A DNA stretch of 64,000 bases from Burkholderia sp. WP9 (GTDB lineage Bacteria; Pseudomonadota; Gammaproteobacteria; Burkholderiales; Burkholderiaceae), in the NCBI RefSeq assembly GCF_900104795.1, contig NZ_FNTG01000002.1, positions 2,418,001 to 2,482,000 on the forward strand. The letters are read 5' to 3'. The notes under the pieces are model-generated. The model was not told where the DNA came from, did no database searches, and worked only from the letters and a program-made list of their open reading frames with translations. The first letter of the stretch is position 1. Each line of letters begins with the position of its first letter. The position numbers were made by a program, and so were the translations under genes. Shown piece by piece: positions 44,689 to 53,610 of this stretch.

Positions 44689-46620
44689 ATGGTCGAGCAA
44701 AGGCGGATTCATGCTGTGATCCTCGCCGCAGTGATCGCCTCGGTTGCGCCGACCTGTCAGTCGGAAAACACCACGGACTGGCTGGCGAACACCTATGGCA
44801 CCCTCGCCGCCCACGTGGGTAACACCGCGCGTTCCATGTGGGTCGCGCCCGAAGGCGTCATCTACACGGCTTCAATGTGGGACGAGTACGAGGGTGGCGT
44901 CGCTGTCTACCAGGCCGGCAAGAGCCTCGGCTCGATTGGAGCGCACGGAGAGTTTCAGGGCGGCGCGATCACGGGCAGCGCGACGTCGATCTTCGTGGCA
45001 CTGCAGCCCGGCGGGACATACGGAAGTGGAGCGGTGGGCCGGTACAACCGCACCACCAGGACTCGCGATCTCCTGATTCAGGTCAGCGCATTTAACAACC
45101 TGCCCCGGGTCGACGTCGTCACTGGATTGGCCACGGCGGCCTCGCTCCTTTATGCGAGCGACTTCTATGGCAATCGCGTGCGGATATTCACCACCGACGG
45201 TGTCTGGAAGCGGGACATCAACGTCACGGGCCCGGGCGCCCTCGCGGTAGATGGCGCGGGCAACGTCTGGGTCGCACAGAAAGGCGAGGGCTCGGTCGTC
45301 GGGTTCAGTCCAACCGGCGCGCTGTTGAACACGATCCAGATGCCGGGTGGGGCGCGGCCATCGGCACTTTATTTCGATGCGTCATCGGGGCAACTCATGG
45401 TTGGGGACGAAGGCCCCGATATGAACATCAAGCGCTACAAGCTTTTGGGCACGCCAGCGCTGGCCGGTACATTCGGTATTCAGGGTGGTTATCTCGATTC
45501 CACGACGGGAATCAAAGGGCAGGTTGGCGACAAGCGCTTTACCCGCGTCACTGGCATCGGCAAGGACACCGCAGGCAACCTCTATGTGCTCAACAATCCG
45601 TGGGGTGGAAGCTGGGATCTCGGCCGCGACGGCGGCACTGACATTCACTCTTACAACAGTTCTGGTCGGCTGCAATGGAAGCTTCAGTCTCTCAACTTTG
45701 AGGGGATCGCCGCTGCGGACCCGGGTACTGACGGCGTCTACTTCTATGGCGGCACCGACATCTACACCGGCACCGCAGGGGGAACCTTCGTAGCGAACAC
45801 TGTCGATCCGTTCGAGTATCCATCCGACCCGCGAATCAACATCAACGATCGCTCGCGGGACGAGCATTTCGGTCAGCTTGCCACCGTCGGCGCAAACCGC
45901 ATCCTTGTTGCATCCGGCCAGAATCCCGATACCTATTACTTCTTTCACTTCAATGCTGCGAATGGCTACATCGCAATACCGGACGCCACGCTTCCTGGTG
46001 CGGCGTTCAAGACGACCGCAGCGGTCAGGGCCGGCTTTTGCATTGACAGCAAAGGAGGCGTGTGGGCTGGACTGGACAAGACCGGTTACATCTACCACTA
46101 TCCGCTGATCGGCTTCGACGCCAGCGGCAAGCCAGCATGGGGGCCCGGCATCCCCATTCGCATTCCCGAGAGCATCAAGCCGTTGACGCGCATCGTCTAC
46201 CTCCCGGATAGCGACACCATGATTCTCGGGCAGGGGATTGTTGGGAGTACGGACTGGACGTCGATAGGTACGCGGATTGAGGTGTATCACGGCTGGAGCG
46301 CGGGCAACACCACGACACCCAATCCGGTGATCAACCTCTCCCACGCTGGCGCCAAGTCGATTGACGCGGCCGGCAGCTATCTGTTTGTCGGCTACTGGTT
46401 CGGTAGCGGACAAGCTTTGCCGAACATCGACGCCATCAATCTCGCTACTGGCAACCTCGACACCACACTGGTCAACACCAGTACCGGTACTGTTGACGCC
46501 AGCAGTGCCATCGATTCGATGTACGGCGTCAGGGCATACCGTCGGTCGACGGGCGAGTACGTTGTCACGAAGAACAACGTCAAAGGTTCCAGCATTACCG
46601 TTTATCGCTGGACGCCGTGA
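44689..46620 (+). CDS. Secreted beta-propeller-like protein, paralog 1
   Basis: A 643-residue exported protein. A signal peptide (HAVILAAVIASVAP) ends at about residue 24. The remainder is made of NHL/SMP-30-like blades, such as ARSMWVAPEGVIYTASMWDE, GPGALAVDGAGNVWVAQKG, YFDASSGQLMVGDEGPDMNI and TGIGKDTAGNLYVLNNPWGG. The DxxGNxWV/DxxGNLYV pattern is typical of such blades. A paralog is encoded at 53611. Location is periplasmic or extracellular. Catalytic function is not recognised; sugar- or lactone-binding propellers are the nearest analogues. Confidence 0.75.
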   Translation: MVEQRRIHAVILAAVIASVAPTCQSENTTDWLANTYGTLAAHVGNTARSMWVAPEGVIYTASMWDEYEGGVAVYQAGKSLGSIGAHGEFQGGAITGSATSIFVALQPGGTYGSGAVGRYNRTTRTRDLLIQVSAFNNLPRVDVVTGLATAASLLYASDFYGNRVRIFTTDGVWKRDINVTGPGALAVDGAGNVWVAQKGEGSVVGFSPTGALLNTIQMPGGARPSALYFDASSGQLMVGDEGPDMNIKRYKLLGTPALAGTFGIQGGYLDSTTGIKGQVGDKRFTRVTGIGKDTAGNLYVLNNPWGGSWDLGRDGGTDIHSYNSSGRLQWKLQSLNFEGIAAADPGTDGVYFYGGTDIYTGTAGGTFVANTVDPFEYPSDPRININDRSRDEHFGQLATVGANRILVASGQNPDTYYFFHFNAANGYIAIPDATLPGAAFKTTAAVRAGFCIDSKGGVWAGLDKTGYIYHYPLIGFDASGKPAWGPGIPIRIPESIKPLTRIVYLPDSDTMILGQGIVGSTDWTSIGTRIEVYHGWSAGNTTTPNPVINLSHAGAKSIDAAGSYLFVGYWFGSGQALPNIDAINLATGNLDTTLVNTSTGTVDASSAIDSMYGVRAYRRSTGEYVVTKNNVKGSSITVYRWTP

Positions 46621-46662
46621 TCCTGCGTTTCGTTGGTGAGAGTGCGGCTTGTTATGACCGTT

Positions 46663-46680
46663 TCTGCTCTGCAGAGCAGA
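46663..46680. repeat. Perfect 18-bp palindrome
   Basis: TCTGCTCTGCAGAGCAGA is a perfect palindrome 43 bp after the propeller gene. Without a loop or T-run it is a weak terminator candidate. It could be a protein-binding site for the gene at 46870. Confidence 0.4.
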
Positions 46681-46869
46681 CTCACGGGTGAATGGCTACG
46701 GCGGTGAGAATCAAACGGCCGCTGGGGTCGACCTGCGGTGTTCATCATCTAGCTGAGTGCGGCCAGCTTGAATCATTCACTAGTGTCCGCTTTGGGTGTC
46801 TCTGATGAGAGAGGATAACCATCTATTCCGGACTGTTAAACTGGCAGGCGCTGGCTGAATTCTCACACC

Positions 46870-47250
46870 ATGGATACTCACGAACAAAACCGCCCATTGT
46901 CTGCATCCGAGATGTCGCTCGCTCGTTGGATGCTTGAGCACGGCGAGCCGAAAGCGCGAGAGTTTTTCGAACAACTCGCAGCGGCCGAGGTCACGCCATG
47001 GCGCTGTCCGTGCGGCTGTGGGTCCATCAATTTCCAGATCAAGGACCGCGGACCTGCATCACCGGGCGTACATATCCTCGGGGACTTTATTTTCGGCCCA
47101 GACGATGAACCAGCCGGGATATTCATATTCGAGAGCGGCGGTTTGTTGAGTGGCATCGAGGTCTACGGGCTCGCGGGCGATGCTCCTGCAGAACTGCCCC
47201 GAGAAGACGCGCTTCGGCCTTTCTCTCCCGGCGACGGCGAGTCATCGTAG
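46870..47250 (+). CDS. Hypothetical protein with CxCxC motif
   Basis: A 126-residue acidic, soluble protein. A central TPWRCPCGCGSINFQIK motif (three Cys alternating) may bind a metal, and it is followed by a hydrophobic GDFIFGPDDEPAGIFIFESGGLLSGIEVYGL strand region (abridged: AGIFIFESGGLLSGIEVYGL). No signal peptide. The start ATG 46870 lacks a strong ribosome site. Family not recognised; the strand-rich end resembles small immunity-type proteins, but that is only an impression. Confidence 0.55.
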   Translation: MDTHEQNRPLSASEMSLARWMLEHGEPKAREFFEQLAAAEVTPWRCPCGCGSINFQIKDRGPASPGVHILGDFIFGPDDEPAGIFIFESGGLLSGIEVYGLAGDAPAELPREDALRPFSPGDGESS

Positions 47251-47666
47251 GTTCTGGCCCGTAGCAAAACCACACAAATGGCGCGGGCAATTCGACGGAC
47301 CGCTTTACGGCTGCGAGTCTCGTATCCGATACTTCCCCTCCGGGGCATTCACGGACCTCCGTTGGCGCAGGTCACATCTTGCGGTGCAGAGAACAACAAT
47401 TTCGGACATCAGGCGCAGCGCAACGCGTGGACTCTGAAGAGTATCATGTCACCCGTTGGGCGCACCCTTGAGCCAAAGCGTCGTACCATCTCGACACGTC
47501 GCTACTCGCGCTCGAACCGCACGGCTACGATCTGGGGCACCGTGGCCCATTCAAACACACCGTGCCACGCGTCAAATTTGCGAAGTTTGTCTTTGCCGCA
47601 TTGTCGGCGATGGTTGAAGAAAAGCGCTTTTTGTAAGTCCTGGAAACCAGAACAAAGGGGAATGCC
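47251..47666. other. Intergenic stretch with a possible C-terminal gene fragment
   Basis: No intact gene. At 47472-47636 a start-less 54-codon frame (SYHLDTSLLALEPHGYDLG, then RVKFAKFVFAALSAMVEEK) ends in TAA and has protein-like composition. It may be the tail of a deleted gene. Its family was not identified. Confidence 0.4.
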
Positions 47667-49535
47667 ATGGCCAAGTGCGATCGCAATCACGAGGTTCTCT
47701 TCAACGAAGGCCGTCGGCAGTTTCTCGGCTACACCGGCGCCGGGGTGCTCGCGGCGGTGCTGCCCGGCTGCGGTAACAACGACATCCATTCGGCGCCTTA
47801 TCAGCAGACCATTGCGCTCGGCCAACAGATGATCCAGCAGGCCGTCAGTGATCCAACGAATCCCATTGCGGCAATCTCGGTCGCGATGGTCAAGGGCAGC
47901 ACGGTGGTCTGGCAGCAGGCGTTCGGGTTGGCGTCGGTGCCAGGGCAGATCAAGGCAACGCCGCAAACGCGTTTTAACATCGGTTCGGTCAGCAAGTTGT
48001 TTCCGGCGCTGGCGGCGGCGATCCTCGTCGATCGCGGGCTGATCACGCTCGACACACCGATCGTCAAATATCTGCCGACCTTCACGATGTTGTCGCCGGA
48101 ATACGCGCAGATCACCACGCGTCATTTGCTTTCGCATGCGTCCGGTCTGCCTGGCACGAATGGGCGCAATCTCTTCACGTTTCAGCCGGTCGCCGGCTAC
48201 GCGGCCGACACGCAAGCCGAACTCGCCAACACGCACCTGAAGCATCTCCCTGGTGAGCTGGCCGTCTATTGCAACGACGGCTTCACGATGGTCGAGCAGA
48301 TCGTGCTTGCCATGACGGGGCAGAGCTTCGCGGACTTCGTCCAGTCGGCGATTCTCGCGCCGCTGAAGATGACCCAATCCAGCTATCTGACGAGCGTGCC
48401 GTCCAGCGGATCGTTCTCGCTGCCGTACGTGAACGGCACGCAGCATCAGGAATTCGTCAATGCGTACGCGACCGGCGGGCTGAGCTCGACGCCCACCGAC
48501 ATGATGAATCTCGCACAGATGATCTACGGCGGCGGCGTGTTCCAGGGACAGCGCATCGTGTCTGCGGCGGGCATCGCGCAGATGGGTATGGATCAGACAA
48601 AAAGCCTGACGATCAACCCGTCGCCGGAATGGCGCTGGGGTCTCGGCTGGGACACGGTCGTGCAGCCGGCGCTCAACGCCGCAGGCGTACTGGGCTGGGA
48701 AAAGGACGGCGGCACCGCGTTCTACTCGACCGAATTTTTCGTCGTGCCCAACTCGCAGTTCGCGCTACTGGTAACCGGCAATGCGGGCTACAACGCCCGC
48801 GCGATTGCCGAAACGCTGGTGCTGTCGGCGTTGAAGGAAGATGGCACGATTCCGTCGCTGCCAGCGAAGCTCGGTACGACGGCGCCGCCGGTCGCATCGG
48901 GGCCGGGCATTGCGAGCGGAGCGGGCATCTACGGCAATTCCGATTCGCCGTACCAGGTGCTCGCCAACGCGGACGGTAGTCTGCAGATCAACCAGTGGGA
49001 CGCCGATACGCGAGGCTGGGCGCAGATCGGCGCATACCGGTATCGCAGCGACGGCTGGTGGTGGAGCGATACCGATACGGCGTCGTATCGCTTCGCCGTC
49101 GTGTCGGGCAACGACAGTGAAGGAAGTGCGTTCAGCTTTCGCTATCTGATGAAGCGGGTCGTGCCGGGCGCGGGCTATGCGTATCTGACGCTGCCGGTCG
49201 GTCAGCAACTCGCACCGCTAGCGGCGCTCGACAGCGCGTGGCAGCAACGCGTCGGTACGAAATGGACATTGACCAACGATTCGCCGAGCGCGGTGCCGAT
49301 TGCCGTTCTTGGCAATCCGCCGGCGTTTTTCGCGACACTCGCCGAGCTTCCGGGCTACGTGCTGTACGGCAACGAAGATCTTCGCTATCAACTGTTCGTG
49401 CCGGTGAGCGATACGCTCGGCGGCATGTCGATTAAAGTGCCGGGCAATTTTGGACGCGACCTTTACGAAATCCGTTTCGCGTCGACCACCGCGACGACGC
49501 TGACGATCGGCAGTTCGATCTACGCGCGGATCTGA
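47667..49535 (+). CDS. Serine hydrolase (class C beta-lactamase-like), Tat-exported lipoprotein
   Basis: A 622-residue protein. The N-terminus has a twin-arginine RRQFLG (R16, R17), a hydrophobic stretch and a lipobox LPGC with C35, so it should be exported by Tat and lipidated. The catalytic domain (about 45-400) shows SVSK (S107, K110), YCN (Y201-N203) and a late Gly-rich segment. These are the serine/lysine and tyrosine motifs of penicillin-binding-protein-like beta-lactamases and esterases. The C-terminal ~220 residues form an extra strand-rich domain. Substrate is more likely a peptide or ester than an antibiotic. Confidence 0.88.
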   Translation: MAKCDRNHEVLFNEGRRQFLGYTGAGVLAAVLPGCGNNDIHSAPYQQTIALGQQMIQQAVSDPTNPIAAISVAMVKGSTVVWQQAFGLASVPGQIKATPQTRFNIGSVSKLFPALAAAILVDRGLITLDTPIVKYLPTFTMLSPEYAQITTRHLLSHASGLPGTNGRNLFTFQPVAGYAADTQAELANTHLKHLPGELAVYCNDGFTMVEQIVLAMTGQSFADFVQSAILAPLKMTQSSYLTSVPSSGSFSLPYVNGTQHQEFVNAYATGGLSSTPTDMMNLAQMIYGGGVFQGQRIVSAAGIAQMGMDQTKSLTINPSPEWRWGLGWDTVVQPALNAAGVLGWEKDGGTAFYSTEFFVVPNSQFALLVTGNAGYNARAIAETLVLSALKEDGTIPSLPAKLGTTAPPVASGPGIASGAGIYGNSDSPYQVLANADGSLQINQWDADTRGWAQIGAYRYRSDGWWWSDTDTASYRFAVVSGNDSEGSAFSFRYLMKRVVPGAGYAYLTLPVGQQLAPLAALDSAWQQRVGTKWTLTNDSPSAVPIAVLGNPPAFFATLAELPGYVLYGNEDLRYQLFVPVSDTLGGMSIKVPGNFGRDLYEIRFASTTATTLTIGSSIYARI

Positions 49536-49896
49536 TGGGGAGACGTGAAGCGACCGGGAATGGTTGTCTGGACGACGATTTATCAGCCCCGGCGGTGCTG
49601 TCACGTTGCTGGGTTGGTCGAGTCAGTGTCCGCCCTCGGGAAATTTGTTTGATGCTGATATTCTTCGAGCTACTGATTAATCAGTGAAAGTTTTTTTCGA
49701 GTCAACGGATTTGTCCGGCTTCGGTTTGATACAACGTTGATCGAATTGCGTCGGGTTCTTGCAAGGGTGATTTGGTTCCGGCTTTGTCCTGCAATGTGGT
49801 TGAATGGCGACGACCGCTTCGGCTCGCCGTCGACTAGCGGCACTTACCAGGGCATCTCATACTTAACGCACAAGCGCGACCGGCCACGGCCCGGAC
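49536..49896. other. Intergenic stretch
   Basis: About 360 bp between the serine hydrolase and a convergent small gene. A T-rich stretch GTTTTTTTCGAG at about 49688 could aid termination, but no clear stem precedes it. No gene seen. Confidence 0.45.
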
Positions 49897-50298
49897 TCAC
49901 GGCATCTCGGAGGCTCGCGCCAATGCTTGCGTGTCGACATATTCCCGAATGATCGTCAGCTTGCCATTTTGAACAGTAATGGCGAAGACCCAATGATCTT
50001 CCCATGTCCTCTTGGTGGCCTTAACCCTTCCCTTAGCAAACCCGATCACGAGCACCCGGTCTCCCTGCGCGACGAATTCACGTGTCTCCACGAATGAAGT
50101 CTCCATTGGTTCGGATTCTTTCTGGAGAAGATCTTCCAACCCGTCGTGCCCGCGGCGCGCGCCTGCCAGCGGCCAGTCTTCGCCGGGAATGATCCATTCA
50201 ACATCCCCGGCACACAAGGCCAGCAGACTTTGCATATCACCGCGGCCGACTGCCGCAAAGAAGTCCTTTACGATCTGGACATTCTGATCGACGCTCAT
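49897..50298 (-). CDS. NTF2-like (SnoaL/ketosteroid isomerase-like) protein
   Basis: A 133-residue alpha+beta barrel protein. The opening VQIVKDFFAAVGRGDMQSLLALCAGDVEWIIPG and the ending EDHWVFAITVQNGKLTIIREYVDT (both abridged: DFFAAVGRGDMQSL; EDHWVFAITVQNGKL) follow the NTF2-like pattern with a central hydrophobic pocket. The start ATG 50298 follows GGGAGACATCGGG. Members range from isomerases to ligand-binding stress proteins, so no reaction is assigned. It follows the reductase gene in the same direction with an 88-bp gap. Confidence 0.85.
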   Translation of the reverse strand: MSVDQNVQIVKDFFAAVGRGDMQSLLALCAGDVEWIIPGEDWPLAGARRGHDGLEDLLQKESEPMETSFVETREFVAQGDRVLVIGFAKGRVKATKRTWEDHWVFAITVQNGKLTIIREYVDTQALARASEMP

Positions 50299-50386
50299 CC
50301 CGATGTCTCCCTTCTTTTATCTCCGGCCGTGTCCGCTCTGACTGGACACGCTATCGGCCCGCCGATGAGAACGTGACGTCGCTGAT

Positions 50387-51007
50387 TCAGCCGATATCGA
50401 CCTTCAAGGCGATGTCCCAGGTGCCAGCGCCGTTTTTGGCCACGCCGATCATCATCAGGCCGAGCGCCTCAAGCGTCTGGGCCATCTGCAGGCCGCCGAC
50501 ATCGAGCGGACGCAGCCCGATAGTTTCGAGGAAGGTCGAGACACGCGCCTTGGCTTTTGTGTCGTCGGCTGCGATAAACGCGTCGAGGCGTCCACCCTTG
50601 GCGAGTACGTGACCGAAGATGGTATTGAAGGCCTTCACGACATGGGCGCCGGCGGGAAGGCCCTTGGCGGTCTCCTGCGCACCGGAACTGCCGTGCGGAG
50701 TCACGAGGCCCGAAAGGTCGGGCGCAACCGGGTTGGTGATGTCGACGATGACTTTGCCGTCGAGCGCCTTTCCGAAGTCGGCCACCACCGCCGCCGCGCT
50801 GGGATATGGCACGGCGAGAATGACGATGTCGCCCGCCGGCGCGGCGCCGTACTTCCCTGTGATCGCTCCGGACGCGAGCTGGTCGGCCAGTGCCTGCGCC
50901 TTTGCGTTATCGCGGCTGATCACCTCGACAGTCTGTCCAGCCTTGGCGACGCGGCCAGCGATCGCAGTGGCCATCGCTCCTGTTCCGATAATGCTGATAG
51001 TGCTCAT
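50387..51007 (-). CDS. NAD(P)-binding oxidoreductase, F420-dependent NADP reductase-like
   Basis: A 206-residue Rossmann protein with ISIIGTGAMATAIAGRVAKA at the start, ILAVPYPSAAAVV, and VVKAFNTIFGHVL, as in the NADPH-dependent F420 reductase/NADP oxidoreductase coenzyme F420-dependent family. Burkholderia lack the usual F420 enzymes, so the physiological electron partner is unclear. The start at 51007 follows AGGAAACTGCAC. A truncated paralog lies 1.1 kb upstream at 52055-52525. It is in one leftward run with the SDR gene. Confidence 0.87.
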   Translation of the reverse strand: MSTISIIGTGAMATAIAGRVAKAGQTVEVISRDNAKAQALADQLASGAITGKYGAAPAGDIVILAVPYPSAAAVVADFGKALDGKVIVDITNPVAPDLSGLVTPHGSSGAQETAKGLPAGAHVVKAFNTIFGHVLAKGGRLDAFIAADDTKAKARVSTFLETIGLRPLDVGGLQMAQTLEALGLMMIGVAKNGAGTWDIALKVDIG

Positions 51008-51082
51008 GTGCAGTTTCCTCGTTAGTTGGGGTATTGCTGTCTGCGGGCTCGTTCCGACCCGGCTCCCTGCCGTCGGCCCAGT

Positions 51083-52054
51083 TCAGCCGGCGGGGAAATA
51101 ATGACCGTTGCCCATGTCCTCGAGCAGGCCTGGCTGAGCAGGCTCCCAGCCGAGAGCCTTGCGCGTGATGGCGTTGGACGCCGGGAAGTCGCCCGTGACC
51201 ACAGCCGAGAGGAACCCGAAGTAGCCGGGCACCATCAGTTCGTCAGCGGGAATGCTCACGGCGGGCACGCTCAGGCGAGCGGCGATGGCCTCAGCAATCT
51301 CGCGGAACCGGATACCCTCGTCGGCAACAGCGTGCCAGGTCTTGCCGGCGGCACCTTTCTCCAATGCCAGTCGGAACAAAGAGGCCAGATCGCGGATGTG
51401 CACGGCAGGCCACCGGTTCTCGCCGTCTCCGGGGTAGCCAATGACGCCTTTCTCCTTCGCAAGCCCGATCAGGATCTGGAGGAAGCCGACGCGATCGGCC
51501 GTGCTGTGTGCGATGAGGGGAATCCGCACGACCGAAGACCGCACGCCTTGCTCGGCAAGGCCGACGACAGCGGTCTCCACGACGTTGCGAGCCCGCAGGG
51601 TGCCTGCGTCCAGGGGCCTGCTGGGAAGGGCGGGGTCATCCTCTGTCGCCGGTCGGCCCAGGCTGACCGGCGCGACAATAGGGGCCTCCCGACCCACGTT
51701 CGTGGGCGCGCCGATGCTGCCTGCGACGACCAGCGGTTTACCCGTCCCCGCCAGCGCCTCGCCGAAAGCGAGCACGATTGAGAGCTCCGAATCGCCCAAG
51801 GCGGCGATCCCACCGGCTTGAAGCAGGTCAGCCCGGTATCCGACGTGGATGACGCCGTCGGACTCGGCCGCTGCCGCTTTGAGCCCATCGAGGTCGCTAA
51901 GATCTCCGCGACGCGCCTTGGCGCCGAGAGCGGACACCGCAGCAGCCGACTCGTCCGTTCGCGCCAAGGCGGTGACCTCGTGGCCAGCCGAGACGAGGTC
52001 GGGGATGATGTGCGAACCGGCGTGGCCGGTCCCGCCAGTGATGAAAACGTGCAT
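51083..52054 (-). CDS. NAD-dependent epimerase/SDR (extended, atypical) family protein
   Basis: A 323-residue extended SDR with TGGTGHAGSH at residues 6-15 and GDLSDLDGLKAAAAESDGVIHV. Its own start, ATG 52054, has a strong AAGGGGGAG site six bases upstream. The reading frame is also open to 52600 through a truncated reductase, but the ribosome site and SDR homology support the internal start. Members act on sugar nucleotides or as NmrA-like sensors. The role is likely redox- or stress-related under the divergent HxlR regulator. Confidence 0.88.
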   Translation of the reverse strand: MHVFITGGTGHAGSHIIPDLVSAGHEVTALARTDESAAAVSALGAKARRGDLSDLDGLKAAAAESDGVIHVGYRADLLQAGGIAALGDSELSIVLAFGEALAGTGKPLVVAGSIGAPTNVGREAPIVAPVSLGRPATEDDPALPSRPLDAGTLRARNVVETAVVGLAEQGVRSSVVRIPLIAHSTADRVGFLQILIGLAKEKGVIGYPGDGENRWPAVHIRDLASLFRLALEKGAAGKTWHAVADEGIRFREIAEAIAARLSVPAVSIPADELMVPGYFGFLSAVVTGDFPASNAITRKALGWEPAQPGLLEDMGNGHYFPAG

Positions 52055-52525
52055 AAAACTCCCCCTTGTGGGTGATGTGATGAGATGAAGTGGCGACCTT
52101 TGAACTGGAGCGGTAGCCAGGACAACATGAGAGAACTGGGTGTTGAACGCCTTAAAAACATCTGCATAGGCAGGCGCCGCCTTAACGATCTCCCTCGCGC
52201 CGAAACTGCCCTCTGGAGTCACAAATCCCCTGAAGTCCGAGTCGATGGGATTACTGATGTCAATGACGAGCTTGCCTGCTAGCGTTTTGCGGTACTGCTT
52301 CACTACTTCGAGAACGGCGGCGTAGCGACCCGCCAGGACAACGAGGTCGCCCGCCGGTGCGGCGCCGAACGTGCTGGTCGTCGCACCAGCACCGACCTCG
52401 CGGGTCAGGGCCTGTGCCTTCGCCTTATCGCGACTCATCACCTCAATAGTGTGTCCAGCCTTGACGGCAAGGCGACCGACCGCTGCGGCCATACTGCCCG
52501 CGCCGATGATGCTGATCGTGCTCAT
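52055..52525 (-). pseudogene. Truncated F420-dependent NADP reductase-like gene joined in frame to the SDR
   Basis: The first 134 residues (ISIIGAGSMAAAVGRLAVKA to VFKAFNTQFSHV) match the paralog at 50387 throughout. Similarity then stops, about 75 residues of the family C-terminus are gone, and 23 unrelated residues lead without a stop into the SDR start. Either a deletion truncated the gene, or a chimeric 480-residue protein is made from ATG 52525. The strong ribosome site of the SDR favours truncation. Confidence 0.78.
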
Positions 52526-52585
52526 GTGCAGTCTCCTGGTGAGTTGACTGGTGCCTGCACCGCTGCAGACCATGCTAAACACATC

Positions 52586-52634
52586 ACTTGCAAAAAACAA
52601 GTAAATGATTGAAATTCACTTGTCATATGCAAGC
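52586..52634. promoter_or_regulatory. Two matching inverted repeats, candidate HxlR operators
   Basis: ACTTG-N7-CAAGT at 52586-52602 and ACTTG-N7-CAAGC at 52618-52634 have the same half-sites and spacing. They are 32 bp apart centre to centre, three helical turns. They occupy the divergent region between the truncated reductase and the HxlR gene, the second one 17 bp before the regulator start. This suits a dimeric winged-helix regulator controlling both directions. Confidence 0.72.
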
Positions 52635-52651
52635 GATGTTAAGATGTAGCC

Positions 52652-53104
52652 ATGAAGACAGCACGTAAAGACGATGTTCGATCCCACTGCGCGGTGAACT
52701 ACGGCGTGGAGATCTTTGGCGACCGCTGGTCGCTCCTGATCATTCGCGACATCGTTTTCAACGGTAAAAAGACATATGGCGAATTCCTGAAATCGGAAGA
52801 GGGAATCGCGACCAATGTCCTCGCGTCCCGCCTTGCCTTTCTTGAGGAGCAAGGCATTCTCTCGAGGGCGCCCAATCCCGACGACAGGCGTAAGGACTTC
52901 TACACGCTGACAGAGAAAGGTCTGGACCTTATTCCGGTTGTAGTCAGTGTAGTGATATGGAGTGCGAAATATGATCGGAAATCGTACGTGCTGCGCGATA
53001 AGGAGTTCAGTGCTCGGTTAGCTGCGAATCCCGCCCAAGTGGGCGAAGAGCTGAAGGCGCTGGTCCGCGATGGCGGATGTCTGTTTCCTGAGAGCAAGGG
53101 CTGA
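52652..53104 (+). CDS. HxlR-family transcriptional regulator
   Basis: A 150-residue winged-helix protein with the HxlR opening HCAVNYGVEIFGDRWSLLIIRD and the YGEFLKSEEGIATNVLASRL wing region (quoted in abridged form: FGDRWSLLIIRDI; IATNVLASRL). A single Cys (C13) near the N-terminus could sense oxidants, electrophiles or aldehydes, as in several HxlR members. It diverges from the SDR/reductase run and probably represses it and itself through the ACTTG-N7-CAAG repeats. Confidence 0.9.
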   Translation: MKTARKDDVRSHCAVNYGVEIFGDRWSLLIIRDIVFNGKKTYGEFLKSEEGIATNVLASRLAFLEEQGILSRAPNPDDRRKDFYTLTEKGLDLIPVVVSVVIWSAKYDRKSYVLRDKEFSARLAANPAQVGEELKALVRDGGCLFPESKG

Positions 53105-53610
53105 GCAGGATCGCAAATGCGCTTCGTCACGTCAAAGGAGTAACTCGACAGTCCGCGGACTGAAAGGTGCATCGAATAGTGTGACCGACGTCCGAAATGG
53201 GTCCGTCATCCGCCATTGATGATTGCCCAACGCCTGCGGCCGCTCAGGGTCGAGCCAGGTCAATGACCTTCCGGAGCAGTTCGGCCCGGACGAACCTTTC
53301 GACGTCACGCCAGCCTTCGCCAGCCATCCAGCGCACGTGTAACGCACAAAATGGTCGAGCGTCCGGCCGACCGAATCAGCACGATGCACTTGGGGCGCCG
53401 TCATCAAGGCCCATTCGAAAATTCGCTCAACTCGTGCCGCGCACCGCCGTTAACCTAGACGACATCCCACACCAATTCGACGAGACACGTCGCCTGCTAC
53501 GCGAGTCACTCTTTCGAATCGTCAGGGTCCGGACTGCAAGCTTGCCAGTGTTGGCAACACCGCACTATGCGCGCCTGTGTTGCACGGCGTGCGATCCACA
53601 AAACAACCTC
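53105..53610. other. Intergenic stretch before the second beta-propeller gene
   Basis: About 500 bp. A frame in the propeller reading frame is open back to 53197 but has no family features, so it is treated as non-coding leader. No repeat or RNA structure was recognised. Confidence 0.5.

Noticed and set aside
51083..52600. A single bifunctional reductase-SDR enzyme
   Set aside because: The reductase part is truncated relative to its paralog, 23 unrelated residues join the parts, and the SDR has its own strong ribosome site.
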